The notes: generated by a model from the sequence alone, not told the origin. 64,000 bases of DNA from Microbacterium sp. C5A9 (GCF_022627955.1 NZ_JABXGD010000004.1:248001-312000); one strand, 5' to 3'; positions 7,795-16,368 are shown, counted from the first letter of the stretch. Numbers and translations: made by a program.

Positions 7795-9845
7795 CGTCCT
7801 GCTCCGATCGCCGCGACGGGCGCATCGTCCGGATGCGCGGAGTAGTAGTGCTCGGTGCCCTCGATCCGCCGCCGTTCGGGGGTGACCCCCGCGAAGCGCT
7901 CGGGGTCGGAGGATCGCGGCGCGAACCGGTCGCCCGCGGGGAAGTCCCGCGGCGAGGGGACGACGCCCGACACCTGGTGCAGACGGTCGGACCCCGCCTC
8001 GATCGACAGCACAGCGCCGAGCAGACCCTGGGTGTATTCATGGACCGGCTGCGAGAGCACCTCCCGCGTCGTGCCCTGCTCGACGACCTGGCCGGCGTAC
8101 ATGACCGTGATCCGATGCGTCAGCTCCGCGACGAGCGCGAGGTCGTGCGAGACGAAGACCAGCGCGAAGCCGAGTTCGCGCTGCAGCCGCATCAGCAGAT
8201 CGACGACCTGCGCCTGCACCGTCACGTCGAGTGCGGTGGTCGGCTCGTCGGCGATGATCAGTCGAGGGTCGCGCGTCAGAGCCATCGCGATCAGCACGCG
8301 CTGGCGCTGTCCGCCCGAGAGCTCGTGCGGGTACGACGCGAGCGTGCGTACCGGATCCAGACCCACGAGCTCGAGCAGATCCTCGGCCGTGCGGGTGCCC
8401 CCACGAGATGTGAGCTGCTTCATCTGCGAGCGGATGAGCATCGCCGGGTTCAGCGAGCTCAGCGCATCCTGGTAGATCATCGCGATGTCGTGGCCCCGCA
8501 GCGCGTTGCGCTGCTTCGGCGACATCTGCAGCAGATCCTGTCCGTCGAACAGGATGCGACCGCGGATGTCGGCCTTCGCGTCCAGCAGACCCATGATCGC
8601 GAGCGAGGTGATCGACTTGCCGCAGCCCGACTCGCCGACCAGAGACATGGTCTCGCCGGGGCGCACGGTGAAGCTCACATGATCGACCACGTCGACGTCG
8701 CCGTGCCGCGGGAACGAGATGCAGAGGTCCTGCACCTCGAGGAGCGGGGCCGCATCGCCCGTGTAGACGAGCCGATCGGTGCGCGACAGCTCGCGGTCGC
8801 GCAGCTCGGCGAGGCGCTCGGCGAGAGGCACCGCGGGGGCGACCGGCACCAGCACGTCCGGCACGCCGCTCGGCACGGACAGGTTGACGGCGGTGTCGAC
8901 CGTGACGATCACATTCGTGTCGTCGGGGCCGGCGGCCGCCTCTTCGAGCTCGTGCGTCGACTCCTCGGTGTTCGCGGCGTCGGCGGTGACCCGCCGCGCA
9001 CGCGGCGAGACCATCGCATCCGTCATCCCCTCGGAGAGGATGTTGAGGCACAGCACCGTGAGCATGATGAGGATGCCGGGGAAGAACGTCGCCCACCACG
9101 CACCGCTCATGAGCAGGTTGCGCCCCGCGGCGATCACGTTGCCCCACGACGGCTCGGGGTCGGGCACGCCCGCCTGCAGGAACGACAGCGACGCCTCGAA
9201 GACGATCGCATCGGCGACGAGGACCGTGGCGAAGACGAGCACGGGCGCCATCGCGTTGCGCGCGACGTGCCTCACGATGATGCGCGGTGTCCCTGCGCCC
9301 ATGACCCGCACCGCCGAGACGTAGTCCTCGCCGTACTGATCGAGGATGTTGGCCCGGACGATCCGGGTGAGCTGCGGGACGTAGAGGAAGGCGATCGTGA
9401 GCACGAGCACCGGGAGGGACTTGCCGAAGACCGCGACGAAGACCGCCGCGAGCGCGATGCCGGGGAACGACATCACGACGTCCATGATCCGCATCAGGAT
9501 CTCGGAGATCCATCGCGGTGCGGTGGCGGCGATCGTGCCGAGCACGCAGGCGGCGGCCAGGGCGACGAGCGTGGCCCCGAGGCCGATCACGAGCGAGTAC
9601 CTCGCGCCGTAGACGAGACGCGAGAAGATGTCGCGGCCCTGACGGTCGGTGCCGAACCAGTGCTCGGCGCTCGGCGGCTGCACAGGGCTGCCCGACGCCA
9701 GCGGATCGAACGGCGCGACCAGGGGCGCGGCGATCGCAGCGAGGGCGATGATCGCCAGCACCGCGATGCAGATGAGGGATCCGACGGACAGGCCGCCGAG
9801 TCGGAGCCCCGGGGTGGAGAGTCGTTCTGTCAGTTTGCGTCGCAT
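7791..9845 (-). CDS. Fused ABC permease (DppC-like) plus ATPase (DppD-like)
   Basis: A single 684-residue chain joins a membrane subunit and an ATPase that are usually separate. Residues 1-285 are a DppC-type permease with six hydrophobic segments, the GTDRQGRDIFSR motif near 65-76 and the EAA loop near 180-205. Residues 286-367 form an acidic, Pro/Val-rich linker. Residues 368-684 are an ATPase with Walker A GESGCGKS (404-411), LSGGQRQR, LIIADEPTTALD, and a long C-terminal tail after about residue 600. It follows the DppB-like gene by one base. It probably forms the importer core with the GTG-started permease and the DppF-like ATPase. Confidence 0.93.
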   Translation of the reverse strand: MRRKLTERLSTPGLRLGGLSVGSLICIAVLAIIALAAIAAPLVAPFDPLASGSPVQPPSAEHWFGTDRQGRDIFSRLVYGARYSLVIGLGATLVALAAACVLGTIAATAPRWISEILMRIMDVVMSFPGIALAAVFVAVFGKSLPVLVLTIAFLYVPQLTRIVRANILDQYGEDYVSAVRVMGAGTPRIIVRHVARNAMAPVLVFATVLVADAIVFEASLSFLQAGVPDPEPSWGNVIAAGRNLLMSGAWWATFFPGILIMLTVLCLNILSEGMTDAMVSPRARRVTADAANTEESTHELEEAAAGPDDTNVIVTVDTAVNLSVPSGVPDVLVPVAPAVPLAERLAELRDRELSRTDRLVYTGDAAPLLEVQDLCISFPRHGDVDVVDHVSFTVRPGETMSLVGESGCGKSITSLAIMGLLDAKADIRGRILFDGQDLLQMSPKQRNALRGHDIAMIYQDALSSLNPAMLIRSQMKQLTSRGGTRTAEDLLELVGLDPVRTLASYPHELSGGQRQRVLIAMALTRDPRLIIADEPTTALDVTVQAQVVDLLMRLQRELGFALVFVSHDLALVAELTHRITVMYAGQVVEQGTTREVLSQPVHEYTQGLLGAVLSIEAGSDRLHQVSGVVPSPRDFPAGDRFAPRSSDPERFAGVTPERRRIEGTEHYYSAHPDDAPVAAIGAGR

Positions 9846-9846
9846 G

Positions 9847-10803
9847 TCACACCGCCCGGATTCGGGGATTGATCAGCACGTACAGGAGGTCCACGATGAT
9901 GTTGATCACCACGAAGGCCAGGGAGACGGCGAGCGTCACACCCTGCACGAGATTGGGTTCGTTGTTGGTCACGCCGTTGAGGATGAGGGTTCCCATGCCG
10001 GGGATGGCGAAGATGATCTCGATCACCACGGCGCCCCCGAGGAGGTAGCCGATGCGCAGGCCGAGCACCGTCACCGGGGTGATCAGGGCGTTTCGCAGCA
10101 CGTTGCGGCCGACCACGATCACGCGGGGGATGCCGGCTCCGAGCGCCGTGCGGACGTAGTCGCGGTCGAGCTCCTCGACCATCGAGGTGCGCACGACGCG
10201 GGAGAGCTGTCCGATGACCGGCACCGCCAGCGCGAGGGCAGGGAGCGTCATCCGCGCCAGCCACCCGGCGGGATCCGACCAGGGGTCGGGCAGCGGGCCG
10301 GATGCGGGGAGCACGTCGAGGGTGAGCGTGAAGAGCTGGATGAGGAGGATCGCGAGCCAGAAGGAGGGCGTCGACAGCGAGGCCACTCCGAAGATCCGGA
10401 TGACCTGGTCGGGCCACCGGTCGCGGTACACCGCAGCGAGGACGCCGAGCACGAAGGCGACGATGACGGCGATCAGCAGGCCGAGGAAGGTGAGCGCGAG
10501 CGTGACGGGGAATGCCCGCACGACCTCGTCGATCACGGGGAGGCTGCGAGCCGAGTACGTTCCGAGATCGCCCTGGACGAGTCCGAACAGGAAGTCCACG
10601 TAGCGGACGAACAGGGGCAGGTCGAGGCCGTACTGCTCGCGGTAGGCGGCGAGCGCCTCGGGCGATGCGGTCTCCCCCAGCGCGGTGCGGGCGGGGTCGA
10701 CGGGCGAGAACGACATCACGAAGAAGACGAGGAACGTGATGCCGAGGATCATCAGCGGCAGCTGCAGCAGCCGTCGGCCGATGAGGCGGAGCGTGTGGGA
10801 CAC
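9847..10803 (-). CDS. ABC transporter permease, DppB-like
   Basis: This 318-residue inner-membrane subunit has the DppB hallmarks: an N-terminal RRLLQLPLMILGITFLVF helix, a large external loop with DPARTALG and GLDLPLFVRYVDF, the EAA-type cytoplasmic loop DYVRTALGAG, and the C-terminal FAIPGMGTLILNG and NPRIRAV motifs. Translation starts at GTG (10803), supported by AAGGAG seven bases upstream. It is separated from the binding-protein gene by 75 bases that carry a stable stem-loop, which may lower permease expression relative to the binding protein. Confidence 0.93.
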   Translation of the reverse strand: MSHTLRLIGRRLLQLPLMILGITFLVFFVMSFSPVDPARTALGETASPEALAAYREQYGLDLPLFVRYVDFLFGLVQGDLGTYSARSLPVIDEVVRAFPVTLALTFLGLLIAVIVAFVLGVLAAVYRDRWPDQVIRIFGVASLSTPSFWLAILLIQLFTLTLDVLPASGPLPDPWSDPAGWLARMTLPALALAVPVIGQLSRVVRTSMVEELDRDYVRTALGAGIPRVIVVGRNVLRNALITPVTVLGLRIGYLLGGAVVIEIIFAIPGMGTLILNGVTNNEPNLVQGVTLAVSLAFVVINIIVDLLYVLINPRIRAV

Positions 10804-10835
10804 GTGCCGCTCCTTCCAGGGTCAGGACGGGAGGG

Positions 10836-10865
10836 GTGGGGGTGCGCTCGGGCACGCACCCCCAC
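10836..10865 (-). terminator. Intercistronic stem-loop after the sialic acid binding-protein gene
   Basis: Two perfectly complementary 11-base arms (10836-10846 and 10855-10865) enclose an 8-base loop, starting 14 bases beyond the binding-protein stop on the transcribed strand. No U-run follows and the next gene begins 33 bases later. It is better read as a transcript-stabilising or partial-termination element that favours excess binding protein than as the end of the operon. Confidence 0.65.
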
Positions 10866-10878
10866 GGTGAGGACGGGG

Positions 10879-12474
10879 CTACTTCGCCGCCACTCCGACG
10901 TCGAGGAACGACAGACCGGTCGTCGGGACCGGGGCGAACCCGACCAGCTCCTGGCTGCTCCACGCGGTGGGGAGCTTGCGGTGGAACAGCGGGTAGAGCA
11001 CGGCCTCGTCCGAGATGAGGTCGTACGCCTTGTCCCAGGTGGCCTGCTGCTCGTCGCCGTCCTGCTCCACGGCGCTGTCGAGCAGTGCCCGCAGCTCGGC
11101 GTACTCCGGGGAGTCCGCCCAGTTGGTACGCGTCTGGGTCCAGACGTTCTCGCCGTACCACCAGTTCATGAGCAGGTCGGGGTCGACTCCGAAGACCGAG
11201 GGGTCTCCGGGTGCGACCGCCACGGTGTAGTCGCCCGAGTCGACCTTCTCGTACATCGACGCCGACTGGCCGATGTCCAGGGTCGTGTCGATGCCGATGG
11301 CGTCGAGCGACTCCTTGATCAGCGGCGCGACCTCCTTCACCCACCCGGTGTCGGTGGTGAGCAGCGTGATGGACAGGTTCTCGACGCCGGCATCCGCCAG
11401 CAGGTCCTTCGCCTTCTCGGGGTCGTACGTGTAGACCGTCGACGCCTCGTTGTAGTTCGGGTAGGTCTCGGGCAGGAAGGAGGTCGCGGGCGTGGCGTTG
11501 CCGAGCATCCCGGTCTCGATGATCTTGTCCATGTCGAGCGCGTAGTGCATCGCCTGACGCACGCGGACGTCGTCGAACGGCGCGGCCTTCGTGTTGAACA
11601 TCATGAACAGCAGGCCGAAGGACTGCACGCTCTCGACCTCGGCGGATGCGGCGAGCGCGTCGACGTCGATGTACGGAACGTCCTCGATGGCCTGGACGGT
11701 GCCGGTCGACATGGCGGTCACTCGGGCCGACGCGTCGGAGAGGAGGTTCCAGTTCATGCCTGCGGCGAGTGCCGGGTGAGGGCCGTTGTAGTCGTCGTAC
11801 CGCTCGAAGACGATCTTGTCCTCCGGCACGGCCGAGACCAGCGAGTACGGCCCCGAGCCGACGGGGTTGGTGCCGAAGCCCTCGGGATCGGCCTCGACCA
11901 CGGCCTGGGGCACGATCTTCACGACGCCGAGGCGCGACTCGATCAGTGAGAACGGGTAGTCGGTCGTGATCCGCACGGTGTCCTCGTCGACCGCGGTGAC
12001 GGTGTCGACGAAGTCGATGAAGGTGCGGAACAGCGAGTTGTTGTCGGGGTTCAGCACGCGCTCGTAGCTGAAGACGACATCCTGCGCGGTGACGGGGTCG
12101 CCGTTGTGGAAGGTCGCTCCCTCGCGCAGATCGATCTCGTAGGTCGTGTCGTCGATCTTCGTCGGCATCTCGGCGGCGAGGGCGGGCGCGGCCTTCTGCG
12201 TGACGGGATCGAGGTCGACGAGCCCCTCGAAGACGTGCCAGTTCGCCGAGACCGTGACGGCGCCCGAGGCGACCATCGGGTCGAAGCTGCCGTTCAGCGT
12301 GTAGGAGATTCCCGCTTCGATGATCGCGTCGGGGTCGACCTCGGCCGCAGCCGCGCCCGTGTCGGGATCTGCCGAGGCGCCTCCGCAGCCGGCAAGGACG
12401 AGGGATGCGGCGACGGTGCCGGCGATCACCATCGCGAATCGACCCGCGCGACGGCGGGTGATGTGTCGGTTCAT
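10879..12474 (-). CDS. Solute-binding lipoprotein of peptide-type ABC importer (SBP family 5), probably for sialic acid
   Basis: This 531-residue extracellular receptor has a twin-arginine-rich N-terminus, a hydrophobic segment and the lipobox LVLAGC, so it should be a lipoprotein. The mature part matches SBP family 5 (DYEIDLREGATFHNGDPVTAQDV region, RVRQAMHYALD motif near the middle, and a C-terminal tryptophan-rich WWYGENVW segment). The ATG at 12474 has a GGAG site and is the first codon of the nan operon; an in-frame extension to 12627 runs through the promoter and is rejected. The operator for the divergent GntR regulator lies only 24-52 bases upstream. Confidence 0.92.
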   Translation of the reverse strand: MNRHITRRRAGRFAMVIAGTVAASLVLAGCGGASADPDTGAAAAEVDPDAIIEAGISYTLNGSFDPMVASGAVTVSANWHVFEGLVDLDPVTQKAAPALAAEMPTKIDDTTYEIDLREGATFHNGDPVTAQDVVFSYERVLNPDNNSLFRTFIDFVDTVTAVDEDTVRITTDYPFSLIESRLGVVKIVPQAVVEADPEGFGTNPVGSGPYSLVSAVPEDKIVFERYDDYNGPHPALAAGMNWNLLSDASARVTAMSTGTVQAIEDVPYIDVDALAASAEVESVQSFGLLFMMFNTKAAPFDDVRVRQAMHYALDMDKIIETGMLGNATPATSFLPETYPNYNEASTVYTYDPEKAKDLLADAGVENLSITLLTTDTGWVKEVAPLIKESLDAIGIDTTLDIGQSASMYEKVDSGDYTVAVAPGDPSVFGVDPDLLMNWWYGENVWTQTRTNWADSPEYAELRALLDSAVEQDGDEQQATWDKAYDLISDEAVLYPLFHRKLPTAWSSQELVGFAPVPTTGLSFLDVGVAAK

Positions 12475-12497
12475 GTGTGCTCCAGGGTGGTGGGGGG

Positions 12498-12526
12498 ACA
12501 TCTTGAGGACATCTGATGTCTGATGT
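12498..12526. promoter_or_regulatory. Symmetric operator cluster for the divergent GntR regulator
   Basis: Four related half-sites are arranged symmetrically: ACATC (12498-12502), GACATC (12508-12513), GATGTC (12515-12520) and GATGT (12522-12526). The inner pair forms a perfect 13-base palindrome with one central base. It lies between the nan operon start and the gntR gene, and inside the spacer of the predicted gntR promoter. Binding there would block both directions. The assignment to the adjacent GntR protein is inference. Confidence 0.7.
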
Positions 12527-12531
12527 ACTCT
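12503..12531 (+). promoter_or_regulatory. Probable promoter of the GntR-family regulator gene
   Basis: TTGAGG (12503-12508) and TACTCT (12526-12531) are separated by exactly 17 bases, a good housekeeping-sigma arrangement pointing toward the regulator gene. The palindromic operator occupies the spacer, which predicts autorepression. Confidence 0.55.
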
Positions 12532-12602
12532 AAACACAGGTTCGACCAGATCACAAGAGTGGGATGATCGGAGCGATTCAGTCGGGACGAGAGGAAGACC
12601 AG

Positions 12603-13325
12603 ATGAAGTCCACCACGAGTAGGGCATCGCGGATGCGGCGCTCGACGACGGCGGATCAGATCAAGCAGCTCATCCTCGCTCGCGGACTCACCCCCGGCGA
12701 CCCGCTGCCGACCGAGGCCGAGCTCTGCGAAGACCTCGACGTCTCACGCTCCTCCGTGCGGGAGGCCATCCGCACGCTGTCGACGCTCGACATCGTCGAC
12801 GTGCGGCACGGGCATGGGACCTACGTGGGGCCGATGTCGCTGGACCCGATGGTCGAAGCCCTCGTCTTCCGCGGAGTGCTCTCCCCCGAAGGATCCCTGC
12901 AATCCCTTCGCGAGGTGGTCGAGGTCCGTCTCGCCCTCGATCTCTCGATGGCCGAGCGCGTGGTCGCCGCCGCGCGACTCGACGTCGACGGAGAACTCGA
13001 CGAGCTCGTCGCCGAGATGGTCGACAAGGCAGGGCGCGGCGAGCACTTCCTCGAGGCCGACCGACTGTTCCACACCAAGCTCTTCGACACGATCGGCAAC
13101 CGACTCGTCGGTCAGCTCGTCGGCGCGTTCTGGGATGTGCACACCGCCGTGCTCCCTCAGCTCGACATCGCTCAGCCGGAGGACATCCATCAGACCGCGA
13201 AGGCACACGGCGACATGCTCGCCGCAGTGCGCGCCGGTGACGTCGACGCGTACCGCACAGCCGTGATCGAGCACTACCAGCCCCTGCAGCGCGTTCTCGC
13301 TCAGGCCGGGACTGCGCGCTCCTGA
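12603..13325 (+). CDS. GntR/FadR-family transcriptional regulator, NanR-like by position
   Basis: This 240-residue regulator has an N-terminal winged helix (residues about 8-75; DPLPTEAELCEDLDVSRSSV and GHGTYVG motifs) and a C-terminal all-helical FCD ligand domain with metal-site histidines (LFHTKLF and a later HGDM). It is divergent from the nan operon and probably senses a sialic acid intermediate, as FadR-type NanR proteins do elsewhere. The ATG at 12603 is preferred because AGAGGAAG precedes it; an in-frame ATG at 12564 would add 13 residues. The 3' end is 63 bases from the convergent anti-sigma gene. Confidence 0.88.
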   Translation: MKSTTSRASRMRRSTTADQIKQLILARGLTPGDPLPTEAELCEDLDVSRSSVREAIRTLSTLDIVDVRHGHGTYVGPMSLDPMVEALVFRGVLSPEGSLQSLREVVEVRLALDLSMAERVVAAARLDVDGELDELVAEMVDKAGRGEHFLEADRLFHTKLFDTIGNRLVGQLVGAFWDVHTAVLPQLDIAQPEDIHQTAKAHGDMLAAVRAGDVDAYRTAVIEHYQPLQRVLAQAGTARS

Positions 13326-13388
13326 CCGACCGCCGAGCGGCGGCGGCCGAGAGCGCGCATCGCCGTCGAGGGGACGCCCGTCCTCCGC

Positions 13389-14195
13389 TCACACGAAGTC
13401 GAGTTCGCCTCGCACGATCGAATCGCCGGAATGCGCCGGGTCGCCGTCGACCGGCTCGAAGGAGATGTCGACCAGACGGTATTCGTCGAGGTCGACGCCC
13501 TCCGGCACGAGGAACGTGCCGGACGAGCCTTCGAGGACACCGAGGCTGATCAGCGCCTGCCCGTCGTCGCGGATGAGCCACACCTCGCGGTAGTCGCCGC
13601 CGACGACCTCGTCACCCTCGAGCGTCACCGTGAGAGAGCGGCGTCCGTCGCCGTCGTCATCGATCTCGGCCTGCCCCACGGCCGCGGGGTGGTCGGGGAA
13701 GGCGGCGAGCTCGGCCGACGCGATCACCGCGGACGAGGGCTGCAGTGCGCGGATGCCCCAGACGCCTGCGCCGATCGCGACGATCAGAGCCATCGACGCG
13801 GCGAGGATCCAGACGGTCGAGAGACGACGACGCGAGCGCCCGCGAGAGCGCTGCCGCGGACGCGCGGCAGCCGCCTGGAGTGCGGCATCCGCCGAGCCCT
13901 CCGCCTGTGGCACCGGCTCCGCCTCCACCCTCGGCGACGGGACCACGGATGCGGGGTCGGCAGCGACCGCGGCGCTCAGCCCGAGCTCGCCGTGGATGCT
14001 CGACCACACGTCAGCCGGCGGGGACTCCAGCTCGCCTTCCGCGACGCTGGACCGCGCCACGAGCGCCACCCTCGACATCTCGGCGACCTCTGTCGCACAC
14101 TCTTCACACTCCGCCAGGTGGCGTGCGTCGGCGTCCGACGCCGCAGGCTCCCCCATCGCGATCAGGGCGATCTCCTCGTCGTCAAGATGCGACAT
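13389..14195 (-). CDS. Anti-sigma factor, RskA-like
   Basis: This 268-residue membrane protein has an N-terminal cytoplasmic zinc-finger-like anti-sigma domain (HLAECEECATEV, an HxxxCxxC arrangement near residues 26-34), a variable Pro/Ala linker, one transmembrane helix near residues 130-152 (STVWILAASMALIVAIGAGV), and an extracytoplasmic RskA domain that ends with GELDFV. It should hold the preceding ECF sigma factor inactive until proteolysis. The start overlaps the sigma gene by 14 bases. It is the last gene of its operon. Confidence 0.9.
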   Translation of the reverse strand: MSHLDDEEIALIAMGEPAASDADARHLAECEECATEVAEMSRVALVARSSVAEGELESPPADVWSSIHGELGLSAAVAADPASVVPSPRVEAEPVPQAEGSADAALQAAAARPRQRSRGRSRRRLSTVWILAASMALIVAIGAGVWGIRALQPSSAVIASAELAAFPDHPAAVGQAEIDDDGDGRRSLTVTLEGDEVVGGDYREVWLIRDDGQALISLGVLEGSSGTFLVPEGVDLDEYRLVDISFEPVDGDPAHSGDSIVRGELDFV

Positions 14196-14757
14196 GGTTC
14201 ACCTCCAATCGATCGCGCATTCGGGCAAGACTTCGGCGGATATGGCTCTTCACCGTGCCGAGCGGCATCCCCATTCTGCGTGAGATCTCCTCGTGGGTCA
14301 GGTCATCGTAGAAGGCCAGTCGCATGACGGCCCGGGCATCGGGAGCGAGCTGCTGCAGCTCGCTCGAGAGAAGCAGAGTCTCGGACAGATCGATCGCGTC
14401 CGAGACGAGGGCGTCGGGCGGTGTGAGCCGCTCCATCTCCGCCTGCAGCTGCCGCACCTTGGCGCGCGCCTCGAAGGTGTCGGCGATCCGTCGGCGCGCG
14501 ATCGTGATCAGCCAGGTCGACAGGCGCGCCTTGGACGAGTCGTAGCCGGCCCGCGAGTTCCACGCCGACACGAAGGTCCGCTGCGTCACGTCCTCCGCAT
14601 CGCCGCGATCGCCGAGCGAACGCAGGGCGAGGGTGAAGACGACCGGCGACCACCGCCGGTACAGCTCCGCGAGGGCCTGCTCGTCGCCCGCGACGAAACG
14701 TCGATCGAGCGCCGCCTCGGCTTCGGTGGTCTCATCCACCCGGAGTCTCCTCTCCAT
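14182..14757 (-). CDS. ECF sigma factor, SigK/ECF19-like
   Basis: This 191-residue extracytoplasmic-function sigma factor has region 2 (DRRFVAGDEQALAELYRRWSP start, then RGDAEDVTQRTFVSAWN) and region 4 (APDARAVMRLAFYDDLTHEEIS, LGTVKSHIRR helix-turn-helix). ECF factors of this group redirect RNA polymerase to a few envelope genes under an RskA-type anti-sigma factor, which is exactly the neighbour. The ATG at 14757 follows GGGGTGAT; a GTG three codons earlier is possible. It is preceded by the sortase gene on the same transcript, so the regulator is co-expressed with its likely targets. Confidence 0.92.
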   Translation of the reverse strand: MERRLRVDETTEAEAALDRRFVAGDEQALAELYRRWSPVVFTLALRSLGDRGDAEDVTQRTFVSAWNSRAGYDSSKARLSTWLITIARRRIADTFEARAKVRQLQAEMERLTPPDALVSDAIDLSETLLLSSELQQLAPDARAVMRLAFYDDLTHEEISRRMGMPLGTVKSHIRRSLARMRDRLEVNHVAS

Positions 14758-14772
14758 GGTGATCACCCCGCA

Positions 14773-15468
14773 TCATCGCGGGACCGCCACAGCCACCACG
14801 TTATCGCGGTAGTGACCGGTCGTGCTGTCGAACGGACCGCCGCACGTGACGAGCACCAGGGCGGTCGGACCGCCGCGGGCGAACAGCTCGTCGACCGGCA
14901 GCGCGGACTTCTCGTAGTAGGTGAGCGACTGGATGACGAACTCACGGCTCGTGCCGTCGTCCGCCGCGATGATGACGGACTCGCCTGCGGGCACGTCCCG
15001 CAGGCGAGCGAGCGGTCCGATCGGATAGTCGATCGCGTCGACGTGCGCGGCGATCAGGATCCGGCCGCTCGTGCTCACGGCATCCGCCCCGTATCGATAC
15101 CACCCCGCCACAGCGGGATCGACCGGAAGCTCCATCTGGCCTGCCTCCGCGACACCCACGTCCGTCACCGGCATGTCGATGTCGAGCGCGGGGATGGCCA
15201 GACCCACGGGAGCGACGGAGGCGACCGGCGCGGGGAGGGCCCCCGGTCGCACCTCGACATCTCTCGTGGGCGTGGGAGGGGCGGGCGTGGGTGGTACGGG
15301 TGTGGGAGAGACGGGTGGTGGAGTCGTGGGGGTGGACTCCGCGGACGGAGGGGATTCCGCACCCGCCCCTCCCGGCGTGCATGCCACGAGGCACGCCGCG
15401 GTCGTCACGGCGCCCAGCGTCAGGATGACGCGGCGCGCACGGTGCCGATGCGACGTGCCTCGCGACAT
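14773..15468 (-). CDS. Class F sortase, predicted lipoprotein
   Basis: This 231-residue transpeptidase has a lipobox ending at C30 (LVAC), a Ser/Pro/Thr-rich linker (about residues 38-70), then a sortase barrel with the expected triad: H142 in AAHVD, C209 in LVTCGG and R221 in HYRDN. It should act on the outer membrane face and join surface proteins to the envelope. The lipid anchor instead of a transmembrane helix is noteworthy. The start overlaps the stop of the DUF4397 gene by one base. Substrates are not evident: the upstream DUF4397 protein lacks an LPxTG motif. Confidence 0.9.
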   Translation of the reverse strand: MSRGTSHRHRARRVILTLGAVTTAACLVACTPGGAGAESPPSAESTPTTPPPVSPTPVPPTPAPPTPTRDVEVRPGALPAPVASVAPVGLAIPALDIDMPVTDVGVAEAGQMELPVDPAVAGWYRYGADAVSTSGRILIAAHVDAIDYPIGPLARLRDVPAGESVIIAADDGTSREFVIQSLTYYEKSALPVDELFARGGPTALVLVTCGGPFDSTTGHYRDNVVAVAVPR

Positions 15469-16292
15469 CAGCGCACCGTGGCCCGGCGACGGATGACGAG
15501 ACCGGCGCCGATGGCTGCCGCGATCGCGAGAGCCACGACGCCCGCCGAGACGAGAACGGTCGTCGAGGCATCCTGCTGCGCGAGGTAGCCCGCGGTGCCC
15601 GAGGGAACGCCGTCGGGGTTCGAGTGCAGTCCGCCGATGGTCTGCGCGGCGATCGCGAGGTTGCCGTCTTCGGCGCTGCCCCACGCGTAGACGATCGTGT
15701 TCACGCCCTCCTGGATGGCGACGTCCGCCGGACCGATGACCGGGTCGGTCGTTCCGGCGAGAGCGACCGATGCCGACACCGTTCCGGCCGGAAGGTCGAG
15801 CTTCGCCTCGTTCGGGTTGGTGAGGCCTGTGATGACCGGGGAACCACCGGCGAGCACGTCGACCGCGGGTGCCGCAGCGGTGTGGCGCACGGTGAGGCGG
15901 CCCTGCCCCGGCGCGGTCTGCGCGGTGTCGTTCGTGAAGAGGTTGAGGCCGGGTTCTCCCGCCTCGGTGAGGTGAGCCACGGCGGTGTAGTTGGCGCCGG
16001 CCGCGAGGGTGAGCGTTGCCGGTCCGAGGATCGGCGCACTCGCATCCGCGGCATCCGGGGCGGTGACCGCCACCTCGTAGGCGCCGGCGGGAAGCTCGAG
16101 CGGGCCCGCGAGGTCGCCGGGGGCGAAGTCGTCGAGGGTGAGTTCGCCGTTCACATACACGTCGACCGGGGTGTCGGGGATCGCGTGCAGCACGGAGAGC
16201 TGAGCCACAGAGGTGGCGGCGGCGGCCGGCAGTGCCAGGCCGAGAGCGGTGATCATTCCGACGGCGAGGCCGGCGGCGACTGTCTTGCGCAT
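15468..16292 (-). CDS. DUF4397 surface protein with C-terminal membrane anchor
   Basis: This secreted protein of 274 residues has a Sec signal peptide (RKTVAAGLAVGMITALGLA, cleavage after AAA), two tandem DUF4397 beta-sandwich repeats (VLHAIPDTPVDVYVNG and the related VRHTAAAPAVDVLAGG, each followed by LDLPAG or LELPAG), and a C-terminal transmembrane helix followed by IRRRATVR. No LPxTG-type sorting motif is visible; AGYLAQQDA before the helix is the only candidate segment. The ATG has a perfect AGGAGGA site. It heads the operon with the sortase and sigma factor, so it is a candidate target or substrate. Confidence 0.88.
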   Translation of the reverse strand: MRKTVAAGLAVGMITALGLALPAAAATSVAQLSVLHAIPDTPVDVYVNGELTLDDFAPGDLAGPLELPAGAYEVAVTAPDAADASAPILGPATLTLAAGANYTAVAHLTEAGEPGLNLFTNDTAQTAPGQGRLTVRHTAAAPAVDVLAGGSPVITGLTNPNEAKLDLPAGTVSASVALAGTTDPVIGPADVAIQEGVNTIVYAWGSAEDGNLAIAAQTIGGLHSNPDGVPSGTAGYLAQQDASTTVLVSAGVVALAIAAAIGAGLVIRRRATVR

Positions 16293-16340
16293 CTGTTCCT
16301 CCTGAACCCGGACCGCCCTGTGCGGCCCTTCATAGGAGTT

Positions 16341-16368
16341 GTTCTCCGGGGCGCCGAGGTTTGGATGC
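16341..16368 (-). promoter_or_regulatory. Possible ECF-type promoter of the DUF4397-sortase-sigma operon
   Basis: On the transcribed strand GCATCC (16368-16363) and GAGAAC (16346-16341) are separated by 16 bases, about 50 bases before the start codon. Such GC-rich -35 and short -10 elements suit an ECF sigma factor and would give autoregulation by the sigma factor encoded in the same operon. The match is by eye only. Confidence 0.35.

Noticed and set aside
7833..9872. 679-codon open frame on the + strand
   Set aside because: Antisense to the fused permease-ATPase gene 7791-9845; its composition (Arg/Asp/His/Gln-rich) is that of a shadow frame.
12475..12627. N-terminal extension of the sialic acid binding protein to 12627
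   Set aside because: The extension crosses the divergent promoter and operator and precedes a clear signal peptide and ribosome site at 12474.
13331..13344. Small hairpin CCGCC-GAGC-GGCGG between gntR and the anti-sigma gene
   Set aside because: Only five paired bases and no U-run; such short GC stems occur by chance in this composition, so I do not call a terminator.
15241..15360. Low-complexity Pro/Ser/Thr tract considered as a possible repeat element
   Set aside because: It encodes the flexible linker between the lipid anchor and the sortase domain; no regular DNA repeat unit is visible.
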